A DNA stretch of 64,000 nucleotides from positions 4,996,384 to 5,060,383 of the forward strand of contig OU452239.1 in the NCBI GenBank assembly GCA_911728455.2, read 5' to 3'. This document shows positions 48,801 through 55,504 of this stretch, one piece after another (the first letter of the stretch is position 1; the number at the start of each line of letters is the position of its first letter). The DNA comes from Marthasterias glacialis (Eukaryota; Echinodermata; Asteroidea; Forcipulatida; Asteriidae). The notes below the pieces were generated by a model that ran no database searches, had not been told where the DNA came from, and worked only from the letters and a program-made list of their open reading frames with translations. The position numbers and the translations under genes were made by a program.

Positions 48801-51800
48801 GACAGAGTTTACAGATTGGACGGAGTTTACAGCTTGGACGGAGTTCGCAGGTTGGACGGAGTTTTCAGATTGGTCGGAGTTTGCAGACTGGACGGAGTTT
48901 ACAGATTGGACGGAGTTCCCAGGTTGGACGGAGTTTTCAGATTGGTCGGAGTTTGCTGACTGGACGGAGTTTACAGGGTGGACGGGGTTTTCAACAATCT
49001 GATCCACGTCTTCAGGTTTGGCAGATGTCTCCTCATCGTTGTCATGGTTTTCAGGGATAGCAATTGAAGGAGACGGTCCATCATGGTTAGCATCACTAGG
49101 GTGATCTTTTAATGCATCAAGATCGGCAACAGCTTTGGAATTTATAAAATCGGTGGCTTCACCCTTCATCTTCAAATAGGCATCTTGGCACGCTTCCAAC
49201 CAGGCTTCCTCAACTTCAAACTGCTCGTCATCTTCAATTTTCTCGGTATACTCTTCATGCTTGACAAGAAGATTATCATAGGCCTGGTCGAGTTTTATCA
49301 ACAAATCGCTTACCTCTTTGACGGTACGATTGCTCTCTATCAAGGTGCGCAGTGCCTTACCCAGCCGTGTCAATGCAGCCTTCGCATTCCGTCTCTTCAG
49401 CCTGGCTTCCTTGACTGCATCGGTCATGTCTAACGGCTTGTTGTAATACCTCAGATCCCGTGGTTACAATAGAAATCGAATGTTGTGGATCATCGGAAAT
49501 TACAACTTCTACATTGTATTCAGAGAAGGATACTTGCAAACCGTATAATGCTTAATTGCCATTTTATTCGATCTGAAACACAGAACAACAAAACCAGTGT
49601 AAACAACAAATCACATTTAAATGTAGTTAAATGGGAAATAGTACTTTGACTTATGAAATGCATCTCAAGAAACCACATGCATAACTCTTCTGAAAATGCT
49701 TCAAAATTGGAAACAAACCATCTTGAGAAGTGACAACTAAAAAACCTCTCCAAAGGAAACTCACTGAAATTCCGTGTGCATGTGTACATGAAACTGAACT
49801 GAATGTGACCTTTAAAGATTCTTAAACAACACACTATTTTAACACTAGAAAATTACTGATTTTGGTCAAGAAAACAAGGAATATATAACTTACTTCTTTG
49901 GCAAGATCCTCCTAAACAAACTGAATCTCTACTGGCAAAATCTGGCACTCAGACTACTCTATCTGGAAACACTGTGATTATAACTTTTAAGGGTTACATT
50001 TTCATGAAACAGGTTAGCAATAACAAGGAAAAAACATGGCTGACAAAAGCACATTGTAAACTAAGAAAATCCAAAGTCTAGAGGGCGCTATTACTAAAGT
50101 TCACTGAAACAATGACTAAATTCAACTTTGGTATTGTCTGCAGACCTTCTGGTTTCGACTGGAAGACAAAGTCAAATTGGGGTCATGTCAGTGCAACTTT
50201 TGTCAAGTATTTTAAGCCCTTTCACATGAAGTCCAAATTGGGAATATGTTGGCCCACAATCATTATGACCAGTACAGCATCTGTTTAGTTTGTACCAAGT
50301 TGCTCTCGGCAGGCGACATCTGAGCACCTTGTTGTCAATGTAGTAGCATGAAGCCTTGATGCGGACATATTGATAATAGTTGTTCCTTGAATTGATGCAT
50401 TGCCCAGGATATTGGGTTGTGACTGAAAAAAGTTATTAGGAGGTTTTGCAGATGATTTGCAATTAGCCTCCTCGACTTTAGTCTTGGATTCTGGATTTGG
50501 TCAGTGGCTAGAAGGTTGAGTAAATGCTTCCTATTGGTTAGTGCTCTTAACACAAATTGATGGTACTGTTGTTCTCGTCTGATGCCTGGCGCACTCTGTT
50601 GTTTATGCTGGCTTTGTCCATGCAACACTTGCACCATGCTGTAAGCAAAATTCAGTGAGGTGCTGAAGAGAAACTAGCACCCTTCTTTGTTCCAGCAAGG
50701 CGACAAAGGAGGTTATTCATTGCTTGCTGCACATGTTCCTTGTACACTGTATGATCATGAGAGTATTCTGTCTAGCATGTCTAGAATAACTCCCAGGTAC
50801 GTACATGTACCTTGGAGACTTCTCTAAAGGAATCTTTATGTCACAATGTATTTTCATTTATTTGTTTCTAACTGTGGACTAGGACAAGTTTATTCCCCAG
50901 GTTTGCAGACACGAACGCTCAGTCCTGCAAGGTTGAATGGTCATAGTTGCATTTACTGAGAGAAGTCTGAAGTAATATAGCGACAATAATATACATGTAT
51001 TTTCTGCGAGTTCTTTGCAAGTTTGCTTCCTGTGATATATGGCACAGACAGATTTCCTGGCTCATTCTTATCCAGGCACCACATTATGATAAATAGACTG
51101 TAAGTATCTGTAATTTTGTGTTAACGCTTTATTAGTGTTTCTGTGTAAATACTGTCCTCAATCTCAAGAAAATGAATTTCTGTTGAGATTGCACTAGTTT
51201 TTTTAGAGTTATTGTCATTGCAAAACATATGAATCCATGTCATTTGTATAAAGTGGTGTGCATTTAACGTTTAACGCTACATGTCCTTTAAGGTCATACC
51301 ATGTACATCTACAAGCAGCATAGTATTTTAGTTATTGTTTTATGAAGACCATTGACAAACGTTTGAATCAATTTTTATAGCAAACTAAATGTACGAGACG
51401 TAAAGAGAGTCGTCATTACGTATTTATTATCTATTATATTTATCTAAAATTTTGTTATGGCATTTTAGATGACCGACCGAGGCAAGAGGCCATGAGGCTC
51501 TCGACTTCACCTCTCAAAGGGAGCTGGTGCTACTGTAATAGGGTAAGCCCAGGGGCTAGACGGCTCATAAGGATCCCCAAAGAAAACCAACAACTACTGT
51601 GTTACGCATGGCGACACAAAGGGCTGGAATCACCAGAGCGTGGCAGCCCACAGGTGGGATCTAGAACTGAATGAGTAGCACTGCTAAAACTTTTAGGCGA
51701 ACTCACTCAGCATGTTGTTGTTGTTGAGAATTGAACGACGAAATACTGTTAATTTTTTTTGTCGTTTTAGTGGTTTAGGCACCACGACTGACCGCATGGT

Positions 51801-54800
51801 TACAATTTGAATTTGTCAATGTATTATTAGACTGAAACATTTATTATCCTTTGAGCGTCTTCACTCAATTACTTTACAAAGCTGTGAATGTTTATGACGC
51901 AAAATTGTTAAGCTTCCATGTGAAGCATTGTATTTAATATTAGCAATAATTAATTAAATAGTCAGAATCCGTATTCTTGTTTCCAGCTCTATTTATTTTG
52001 CTGTGCAGTGACTTAGTGGCTATTTCCTTTATAAAATCTCACTTCCCTTTATTGAATCCTTGGGAAAGGCTGACACTTTACATTTTGACACTTTTATCTA
52101 AGTTTGACTTTGGCATGATTTGACCAGGTGGAATAGGTTGTAGACTGTTTTGGTGGTGATAAGCTTAAGTCTGCAATTATGGAAGTAAGAACTGAGAGCT
52201 GTGAGATAAGTCATAGCTTCCTTCCTATAGATGGTAGTGATGCGCTAATGGTCAGCAGTGCAATATCATCAGCATACACATGTACTTCTTGCTTGTGGTT
52301 GTTGGCAGATCTGACATTTATCCCATGAAAAGCAACAGGGCCAGGACTTGACCCTTGAGGAAAACCATTTTTCAGGAATTTCTCAAGTGTTTTGTTTTTC
52401 CCGCTATGTAGTGAGAAGGTGCGCTTTAAAATAATCTGTGGCAGAAATGGAACCATTTGCTTACTTGGAATATGCTCAAGGAGTTTGAGGGTCAGTCCAC
52501 AGTGCCACACCATGTCATACACGTACGCAGCAGAGAGGTAAAAAACAAAAACAGCTCCATGCTTCTCGATTGCATTAAAGGCAAAATGATCAACAGTTTA
52601 GGAACTTTGAGGAGCAGAACCCAGCTTGTTCAGCCGGAAGCTGAGAATCCAACAAGGGATAAAGCCATTTGTAGAGAAGACCTTCAAGAGTTTTAAAGTC
52701 AATTGAGAGAATACTTATTTGCCTGTAGCTGTTGGGTTCTGTTTGCTGCTTGTGGGGTTTCAAGTTTGACACAACTTTTGTAGTTTGTAGAACATTTGGA
52801 ATGTTTGATATTTGAAGGCATTGAAAAGAATTTCTAGAGCCAAGAGATAATTGAACTTTCAGGGAGAATTCCGGTTGAATATTGTTCTTTATATCCAGGG
52901 GCTTTCCCAAGCTTGATTGACATTCAGGACAGTCGTTTTAATCTCTTCATAGGAGAAGGCTGAACAAAGGTTTGTCTGCAGATGGTGCAGACCAGGCTGA
53001 CCTAAGCTTTCCTTCGATTCGCTTGGTGAATTCTTTGTTGGGATCTTAAAGACGCCCACTCGTCAACGTGTGACAAACAAATTTGTGCCACGAAAGATCA
53101 CCTTTGACCTGTGCACGCGTTGTACGTAAACTATGTACGGGTACATGACCGTTTTGTTCCACAGAATTAGTCATCGGGTAATGGTGACGAGTGGGTGTCT
53201 TTAAATGTACTTCCCCTTGTTGATCAGGCATTTGGCAATGTTGTTAGCTTTAACAGGGGTGGTTGGATTGAAAAGCTTGATGTTAATAGTTTGTCATTTT
53301 ATTGTGGACCTAGCCTTTCTGCTTGGGTGGCTGAGATCATGTATGAATGAGCTGCTTTGTCATTTTGTGGGAGAGCAGTGAATTATGTTTTCCAGATGGG
53401 ACTTGGGCAATGCATGTATAATTTCTGATGCTGTCATGATGTGCTCATATTCCTATTAATGATTAAACCAAGGATGTTAGCTGTGTTGCTAATGGGTAGG
53501 GTGTAACCACACCATCAATGAGGATGCTCTATGAGCACTGTTATGGCATGTATGGGGAAGTTGATTAAATTGAGTTACGCACAAGAATCCTCCAATATCA
53601 TCCTTTCTTTTGTCACTCCAAACCAAATTTGTTGGACTTGGATAAGATTGAAATGCCCGCCCCAGTGATAAGATTGTCATTTGGGCCTACAGCCCTCAGT
53701 CCTGATTCCTCCATTTTGGTAAAAAGAATATTATAAAAGGATTTGGGATGGTAAAGGTTAATGAGAATTTACATGTACAGTACTTACACTGCTCTAGAGT
53801 GATCCTGGGAACCTCCATGGTCATGTCCCAATGTGAATTGTTCCAATCCAAGCACATCTGCAAAGAGAAAGTGAACATTAAGAGAGAGTTGATTATAAAA
53901 CACAACACAAACAAAAATAGAGCACCAAATCTTATACTGCATATAAACTCATGGTTAGCTTTTAAAATTAAAGTCATGTTTTCCGGAACAAAATGGACTT
54001 AATTTTGTAATTTCTTGAATGTTCTTGTATTGAACACAACTCTGTTTTTCATTTCAGAATGTCTCGTTTCACCCACATATCAGAAATTGTGACACTCCAA
54101 ATGTGTGCCCCCTGCAACAATCCCTGTATCTTGTGTTTCCCTCTCAATGGCTGCATAGGCCTTCACTTCTTTCTTAACCAGCTGCCGCCAGGGATCTTCC
54201 AATTTTTCCTGTCCACCTTGACAGGATTACTTTGTCAGAATTGCCGGAATCCTTTTTCTTTGGGAGTACCACCATGACCACTGGCACAAATAAACCCTGA
54301 CTTGACAATGCCAAGAGAACAAAGATTGTCTTTATTGCATCATGTGTTTTGTTTTCTCGACTGAGAAAATGTCAAATTCACGCACTGTGAATTTCAAAAC
54401 ATCAGCCATTACCTACGGCATAGGATTGGCACTAAACCCGGAACCACTGAGCTTGATTCCTGGCTCACTTTGTCCTACCTCCATAGAGCCGAAATACAAT
54501 GAATAAACAATGGTGGAAGCCTCTTGATGTCTCGTAATCCTGTTCTTGGAACAATAGGATAAAGGTCTGGAATTGGGGATTACACAAAAATCACCTCTCA
54601 ATAGCCAGAAAATGCCAAAATATTCAAGACCATGTGTTGTCTTTGTGTGGGTGGAATAAAGCATTACACGGCATGTGTGGTCTGTGCACACTTAGCAGTG
54701 GAATGTTTTGCAACCTTTGTTTTGGTATTCCAATTTTACACAATACCATAATTGTACGGCTTCCGTTTCCAGGCTGGGGAAACATTTGCATGTATACACA

Positions 54801-55013
54801 TCATCTGGCACCAACTGGTTAATGACTAAAAATTGTCTGTAAAATCCTTTTTGGTACCAATGGCAAAATGATTAATTATTTTGTAAAATGGTATAAATTG
54901 AACCATAATTTTTAACACTCACATGGACCAACTTTTTTAGCCAGCCAGAACAGTGTTCCACTCCCAATGCCTCCACATCCCACCACAATGTATTCAAACC
55001 ACTGCGTATCCAT
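26968..55013 (-). CDS. pipox: peroxisomal sarcosine/pipecolate oxidase (PIPOX-like), complete
   Basis: A flavoenzyme of the DAO/monomeric sarcosine oxidase family that oxidises sarcosine, L-pipecolate or other N-methyl or cyclic imino acids, releasing hydrogen peroxide in peroxisomes. Eight exons join in phase: 54923-55013, 53788-53857, 41965-42156, 39904-40114, 39204-39370, 33609-33798, 32401-32534 and 26968-27145. They give 410 codons plus stop (human PIPOX is 390). Seen: the FAD Rossmann motif GCGGIG (residues 12-17) and ribose-binding Glu36; VIVTAGAWVN; K270 in GNSGSK, aligning with the oxygen-activating lysine of bacterial MSOX; C318 in KTCLYT, aligning with the cysteine that binds FAD covalently; CGAGHAFK; and a C-terminal SKL, the canonical PTS1. 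All key residues are present, so the gene looks intact despite 28 kb of TE-laden introns. The exact substrate cannot be read from sequence. Confidence 0.94.
27498..30119. repeat. 70-bp minisatellite, about 37 copies, in PIPOX last intron
   Basis: The unit begins TTGATGTCACTGATGTTGAA and continues TGCTCACTGTACTAGTGTGC and TGCTTGACATGGTTGAG. Variants (CTT/CAT, GTAGG/GTACG/GCAGG) are arranged in blocks. A 567-bp higher-order block recurs at 28219-28785 and 28786-29352, sharing the same insertion (CTACTGTACTAG) and the same deleted unit. Open frames across it are artefacts of the repeat. Confidence 0.95.
30230..30950 (+). pseudogene. Penelope-like element reverse transcriptase remnant
   Basis: In broken frames I read WRNTDDIFFI (the RT active-site motif, usually Y.DDIFF.W), DKHQYLHSNGCH, SLAFSQALRL and VAYRCPSSFGDLVVRA. 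These are blocks that occur in this order in Penelope-like elements, before the GIY-YIG domain. Many stops and frameshifts show it is dead. Confidence 0.7.
31735..32115. repeat. imperfect ~124-bp tandem repeat
   Basis: Two clear and one weaker copy containing CCATTTACCTATAACTCACC, then ATGACCTTTACC and ACTTTCCTTTCCCC. It lies in PIPOX intron 7. Confidence 0.6.
32401..32534 (-). CDS. pipox: PIPOX exon 7 with covalent-FAD cysteine
   Basis: GATTTCAG acceptor and GTAAGT donor. It encodes KTKTCLYTMTPDRHFIID and VIVCCGAGHAFK. The cysteine in TCLYT corresponds to MSOX Cys315 and human PIPOX Cys319. Confidence 0.94.
33368..33560 (-). mobile_element. SINE copy (diverged, minus strand)
   Basis: On the minus strand the head reads GTGTCGTGGCTGAACTG, with B-box-like GGTTTGAGTCC and the body words GACACTTGTGTC and AGCAAGAC. 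This is the same family as 21605-23281 and 55505-55875. It ends just downstream of PIPOX exon 7/6 intron sequence. Confidence 0.7.
33609..33798 (-). CDS. pipox: PIPOX exon 6 with catalytic lysine
   Basis: GACTTAG acceptor and GTAAGC donor. It encodes FYGLPIHGNSGSKAAID and DPVNPDT; the lysine aligns with MSOX Lys265, which activates oxygen. Confidence 0.93.
34325..36813 (-). mobile_element. 5'-truncated, frameshifted R4/Dong-like LINE with restriction-like endonuclease
   Basis: Open segments at 35614-36762 and 34520-35632 overlap in different frames, and the true C-terminus continues in a third frame to TAA at 34428-34430. Seen in order: NWKAPGPDHVHGYWLK, RGTKDQLIIDKAVLKD, MAWIDYKKAYD, FQGDSLSPLLF and FMDDLELF (RT); NTWAVSLMRYSGGII; a CRMC...H...C zinc knuckle; and RGPDVV.D...IIDIAVLGD then EKIEKYQDL, the RLE nuclease pattern. 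The last block is GALGTIPKALEKHL and LLGTARILRKTLEI. ATT-repeat tracts flank both ends (34325-34347, 36782-36813), fitting the known preference of Dong elements for TAA repeats. Two frameshifts make it inactive. Confidence 0.85.
36814..37499. other. intron stretch, nothing recognised
   Basis: Within PIPOX intron 5; mixed-composition sequence with no coding or repeat signature that I can identify. Confidence 0.4.
37500..37755 (-). pseudogene. Penelope-like element 3' end, inverted copy
   Basis: The minus strand reads HKIREAIEIKTQNLTLNRDA, the C-terminal signature (KIREAI.I....PTLNRD.GY.LP) that follows GIY-YIG in Penelope-like elements. The following 130 bases match, inverted, the end of the 37970-38770 copy. 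Confidence 0.7.
37970..38770 (+). pseudogene. Penelope-like element remnant with internal deletion
   Basis: In broken frames: LPGQKLIGYNVLALFTYIPV (RT motif, usually SFDV.SLFTNIPV), CLNTTNFTCKEQYYKQ, then a jump to TIRSFLVHP, YLGTRFKDHTR (GIY-YIG part), KIREAI and PTLNRDAGYNLPTIYDDLLS. The RT catalytic DD region is missing, so an internal deletion is inferred. Confidence 0.75.
39204..39370 (-). CDS. pipox: PIPOX exon 5
   Basis: AAAAAAG acceptor and GTGAAT donor. It encodes VIVTAGAWVNHVV and LPLLITEEQVTYF, the ATG-like FAD-contact motif (TAGxW) conserved across DAO-family oxidases. Confidence 0.93.
39904..40114 (-). CDS. pipox: PIPOX exon 4
   Basis: TTGTCAG acceptor and GTAAGG donor. It encodes ELLNDRFPQF, FFPDNGVIDAALANAVHIQL and ARKYGATIREEVRVTAI, the part with the FAD-proximal GG(V/I)..A..A strand-helix. 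A decayed extra copy lies at 41440-41648. Confidence 0.93.
40178..41394. mobile_element. non-coding element ending in a GGCTTTTCCGC hairpin
   Basis: The left end GGCTTTTCCGC (40178) is inverted at the right end, GCGGAAAAGCC (41384-41394), where a second copy makes a perfect 11-bp-stem hairpin (41368-41394) after an AAG-rich tract. The interior has no coding capacity and contains CCGCTAGAGGGCGCT and a CACTTCCGGTTTCGACTGGA block related to other repeats in the window. It is probably a non-autonomous mobile element lying between PIPOX exons 4 and 3. Confidence 0.55.
41440..41648 (-). pseudogene. decayed duplicate of PIPOX exon 4
   Basis: It matches 39915-40114 along almost its full length (for example TTCTTCCCGGATCG, GCGCCATACTTTCTTGCTAG and CAAAGCTGCATCAATCACTC) but has an extra TAGGCC, a ~14-base deletion after TCACTC and other changes that break the frame and its splice sites. 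Similarity stops at the exon edges. A ~20-base direct repeat (ATGTTAAGAAATTCTTAAAA) flanks it at about 41408 and 41669. Confidence 0.85.
41689..41853. mobile_element. 165-bp MITE with TTAA ends, copy 1
   Basis: It begins TTAAAGACGCCCGCTCGTCA and ends TGACGAGCGGGCATCTTAA. The interior carries ACAACGCGTGCACAGGTCAA. The same element occurs inverted at 53046-53204. TTAA flanks suggest a piggyBac-type target site. Confidence 0.8.
41965..42156 (-). CDS. pipox: PIPOX exon 3
   Basis: TACACAG acceptor and GTAAAA donor. It encodes RYNYIGKEYVSLCKAAFECW and then ESGLSLIYKTGDVSF, the helical W..LE...G and TGxLxx region of the family. Separated from exon 2 by an 11.6-kb intron holding the BEL/Pao element. 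Confidence 0.92.
42435..42902. mobile_element. element with ~75-bp inverted repeats
   Basis: 42436-42515 and 42825-42902 are inverted relatives (TAGCCCCATAAATAGTG ... CACTCCTTGGCCCTA.GACC), about 75 percent alike by eye. The centre is non-coding. It is probably an old foldback or MITE in PIPOX intron 2. Confidence 0.6.
43270..43895 (-). repeat. 3' LTR of BEL/Pao element
   Basis: 626 bases, 5'-TGTTTCAGTGAAC ... CCGATGATCCA-3' on the minus strand. It contains the word TAGAGGGCGCT near its 5' edge. The 104-codon open frame inside is the same in both LTRs and resembles nothing. Confidence 0.95.
43896..43907 (-). promoter_or_regulatory. polypurine tract of BEL/Pao element
   Basis: Directly before the 3' LTR on the minus strand lies GGGGCGGAGGA, a purine run in the position expected for priming plus-strand DNA synthesis. 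Confidence 0.7.
43929..46973 (-). CDS. BEL/Pao reverse transcriptase, RNase H and integrase frame
   Basis: 1014 codons in the same frame as the upstream Gag-protease segment, starting at the codon after its TAG. Seen: HGVMKPDSKSTPLRIVFN; the RT catalytic YMDD (residues 160-163); RNase H-like FSDASEEAFGACAY; an integrase HHCC-type zinc domain (GHSGVATTVAKMRRKYW ... CVYC); and an integrase core with CDYFGP, SDNGTQ (Asp778) and NGCAES (Glu828). The 49-residue spacing between the last two acids is wider than the retroviral 35. The tail (RWSRDVLPLLVPRRKW ... VEVYPG-like) matches DUF5641 of BEL/Pao integrases. No other break is seen. Confidence 0.95.
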   Translation of the reverse strand: MQFARKLSAEEIQSYTGPVHYIAHHGVMKPDSKSTPLRIVFNTSATYQGHRLNDYWMKGPDLLNSLFGVILRFRENEVAIVGDISKMYHRILIPERDQHVHRFLWRDLETDRKPDVYIKTVLTFGDKPAPAMAQTALKKTAEEGEYKFPEAAKVLRENTYMDDICDSVPTVTDAQKLTSTLDFILSKGGFKVKGWLSNKTLNGRAANPDEHELKPLEDSTQEKVLGTVWRPKDDVLSYKVTMDLDKYLSTEFEGPKIVLTKRSILSQIAKIFDPIGFAAPFLIRAKIGMQRLWKMGIDWDRELPSTEQNFWRQLFQEMKQLNYINFQRSLTPSDVTGNPTLCIFSDASEEAFGACAYVRWALRDGRYDIRFIAAKSRVAPLKKLTIPRLELQAAVIATRMYKTITEETRLEIKNTIFFSDSMIVLAWICSQARGFKPFVSNRVGEIQSSTDPQQWRHVPGELNVADDVSRGINAKQLMGRWVHGPEFLYKSEEDWPHDAPIADRTEVQKEVRKSQNIFITTIVPDVIESENFSSWRRLIRVTAYVLRFVRNIRTCMEDRKGARDGTLTPQELEESEVYWIKQAQRSLHDRVTRGEFKTLSPFKDGDGILRVGGRLSKSMMSYESKHPALLPNAHQISRLIARHMHLYGHSGVATTVAKMRRKYWIMKAHTLAKTVKYRCVYCRELEHKVESQVMADLPEQRLAPYTPPFHYTSCDYFGPYQVKIGRNKTTKHYGVIFTCLNTRAVHLELAVDCSTMEFLQVLRRFFSIRGYPALMMSDNGTQLVGAERELREMIDGWNKDEIRQYCAEKRMIWKFTTPAAPHQNGCAESLVKSCKSALKQAIHVGAQVLTPFELYTILLEAANLVNQRPIGRIPNDPDDGSYLCPNDILLGRSSTEVPQGPFRDTRNPRHRVEFVQKIVNTFWKRWSRDVLPLLVPRRKWKVDKRNVRVDDIVTVADPNALTAVRGKWCIGRVLEVYPGPDGQVRNIKVKTGKGEYMRPITKIAVIYPAEGYDD
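46974..49427 (-). CDS. BEL/Pao Gag-like and aspartic protease reading frame
   Basis: 817 codons. In order: a coiled-coil-like N-terminus rich in Lys/Glu; a hexapeptide array NSVQS(V/A) (48743-48998); a DUF1759-type Gag domain (KFSGDVREYSTFKSDF ... GKPLDLIQGL); zinc-knuckle-like CWLC...H...C and CFSCLKKAGKNHNITTC; the aspartic protease motif LLFDSGAQISL with Asp570; and the start of the RT-associated region (LGWVIFG). It ends at a TAG (46974-46976) inside the region that in related elements leads straight into the RT. Confidence 0.93.
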   Translation of the reverse strand: MTDAVKEARLKRRNAKAALTRLGKALRTLIESNRTVKEVSDLLIKLDQAYDNLLVKHEEYTEKIEDDEQFEVEEAWLEACQDAYLKMKGEATDFINSKAVADLDALKDHPSDANHDGPSPSIAIPENHDNDEETSAKPEDVDQIVENPVHPVNSVQSANSDQSENSVQPGNSVQSVNSVQSANSDQSENSVQPANSVQAVNSVQSVNSVQSANSVQSVNSVKSENSVKSTPDTAASTFRMEKPKMPKFSGDVREYSTFKSDFCHMINRRYSKRDAIAILRTCLQGKPLDLIQGLGSDYDAAWEYLNSIYGDPRFVADIITQDIVKFKPLKHAEDGRFCELVHLVKRSYNILKEVGRPHDMDNNHMLAIIEKKMNTDDRKVWFRVLEGEKRQPSMENLMEWMTAEMRSRMRATAPIRNQPQDVVRSNINYIKQSNTNPKPPANLTISTSFKCWLCQTSDHWLDQCTKIKSMNPADRLILMKENRACFSCLKKAGKNHNITTCSRRRQCTEMVNGAQCKFFHHPLLHKTTTTPVVSSHVGVASVNGREALLPVVLVEVVGKNSYQLGNLLFDSGAQISLIRMSLAEDLNLKGKEVVITITKVGGEEEELRTKIFEVRTRQLNKSQFHTISAVGIPCISNELAEIDLTTIVQHFKIHPDNLHRGSGSIDLLIGIDHAKMHSGEIREAGNLVARRSPLGWVIFGAIPGEPALTSRVLHVKYSTPVDLTEFWTTEAMGVSSNTCSYKPQKMSPTELQEARIIDEGCTKIGNQWIVPYPWKRDPNLLPDNKLQAERKLESTERRLMKNPDHASAYDKQIKDMT
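48743..48998 (-). repeat. 18-bp tandem array in BEL gag
   Basis: About 14 copies of an 18-bp unit encoding NSVQS plus Val, Ala or Glu. A low-complexity minisatellite kept in frame in an otherwise ordinary Gag. Confidence 0.85.
49486..50111 (-). repeat. 5' LTR of BEL/Pao element
   Basis: Same length as the 3' LTR with one observed difference. It should contain the promoter of the element. Confidence 0.95.
50330..52950 (-). mobile_element. degenerate jockey/CR1-type LINE, interrupted
   Basis: Minus-strand pieces: NSYRQISILSIDFKTLEGLL and LPAEQAGF (52590-52900), YDMVWHCGLTLKLLEHIPS, LKNGFPQGSSPGPVAF and YADDIALL (52211-52522), LKLITTKTVYNLFHL near 52.1 kb, then YLGVILDMLDR and NNLLCRLAGTKKGASF near 50.65-50.8 kb. 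These are RT blocks in the correct order with many breaks. About 1.1 kb between 50.87 and 52.0 kb has no RT match and is probably a later insertion. Confidence 0.75.
53046..53204. mobile_element. 159-bp MITE with TTAA ends, copy 2 (inverted)
   Basis: It begins TTAAAGACGCCCACTCGTCA and ends TGACGAGTGGGTGTCTTTAA, an inverted relative of 41689-41853. It is in PIPOX intron 2. Confidence 0.8.
53205..54922. other. PIPOX intron sequence flanking exon 2
   Basis: Intron 1 (53858-54922) and the end of intron 2 are ordinary sequence; no element with definable ends is seen. Confidence 0.4.
53788..53857 (-). CDS. pipox: PIPOX exon 2: second strand of FAD fold
   Basis: TTTGCAG acceptor and GTAAGT donor. 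It encodes YVLGLEQFTLGHDHGGSQDH, matching the LLLEQF...RGSSHG..R block of PIPOX, including the glutamate that contacts the FAD ribose. Confidence 0.92.
54923..55013 (-). CDS. pipox: PIPOX exon 1: start and FAD GxGxxG motif
   Basis: Begins MDTQWFEYIVVGCGGIGSG with the dinucleotide-binding fold at the very N-terminus, as in the family. The donor is GTGAGT, phase 1. The start is chosen because the motif begins at residue 12, as in homologues. Confidence 0.92.
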
Positions 55014-55203
55014 GCCAATCTGCTAAAGATGGACAACTGACAAGTTCAAGCAAATTACTTGAAGGCAAAGAAGTTGTAAATGATGAATTATTTGTTGAAC
55101 CTCATGCACATGTTGCACCTGCAAATCTGCGTGTTTTTTTTCACAAAATTTGTTTCAAAGTAACATGCATTGTCACACTTCATTTCTTGTGTGTTTCTAT
55201 AAT

Positions 55204-55420
55204 GTGAGTGTTGGAGGTCTCGAGGCTGGCCTCCGCCTAAAGGCCAATTTTGGATGGCCTGGTTTAAAATATTTGAAATAAATAGACTGGTTCCTGAACC
55301 TTTCAAGTCAAATTGATTCTCATCGTTACCTTGGGGATAAAGCATTACCAAAAGTAATGGAAAGAACGCCAAGGGACAACTCAATGGCCAATTTCAACTC
55401 AAGACAACTTGAGGGTTGAA
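55204..55420 (+). repeat. dispersed repeat, copy 2
   Basis: It contains the words GAGGCTGGCCTCCGCC, ATAGACTGGTTCCTGAACC, GATTCTCATCGTTACCTTGG and AAAGCATTACCAAAAGTAAT in the same order and orientation as 25021-25490. It lies ~190 bases upstream of the PIPOX start, in the likely promoter. Confidence 0.55.
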
Positions 55421-55504
55421 CCAGTCAGTAGACAATGAACATTGATCTCCATTAATACTGACTTGATATAGGACACGCTGCGTGTCATGCATAAAACGCT
55501 CTCT

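Larger units (their letters stand above)
43270..50111 (-). mobile_element. BEL/Pao LTR retrotransposon, near-complete and recent
   Basis: Two 626-bp LTRs (43270-43895 and 49486-50111) begin TG and end CA on the minus strand and differ at a single position that I can find (43860 C against 50076 G). The element is flanked by a 5-bp duplication ATGAC (43265-43269, 50112-50116). The internal region encodes, in one frame on the minus strand, Gag-like, protease, reverse transcriptase, RNase H, integrase and a DUF5641-like tail, interrupted by one in-frame TAG. It sits in PIPOX intron 2, in the same orientation as the gene. I could not identify a primer-binding site. Confidence 0.96.

Noticed and set aside
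50112-50330. Extension of the BEL element beyond the right LTR
   Set aside because: The ATGAC duplication and identical LTR ends fix the border at 50111. The following TTCGACTGGAAG block belongs to another dispersed repeat.
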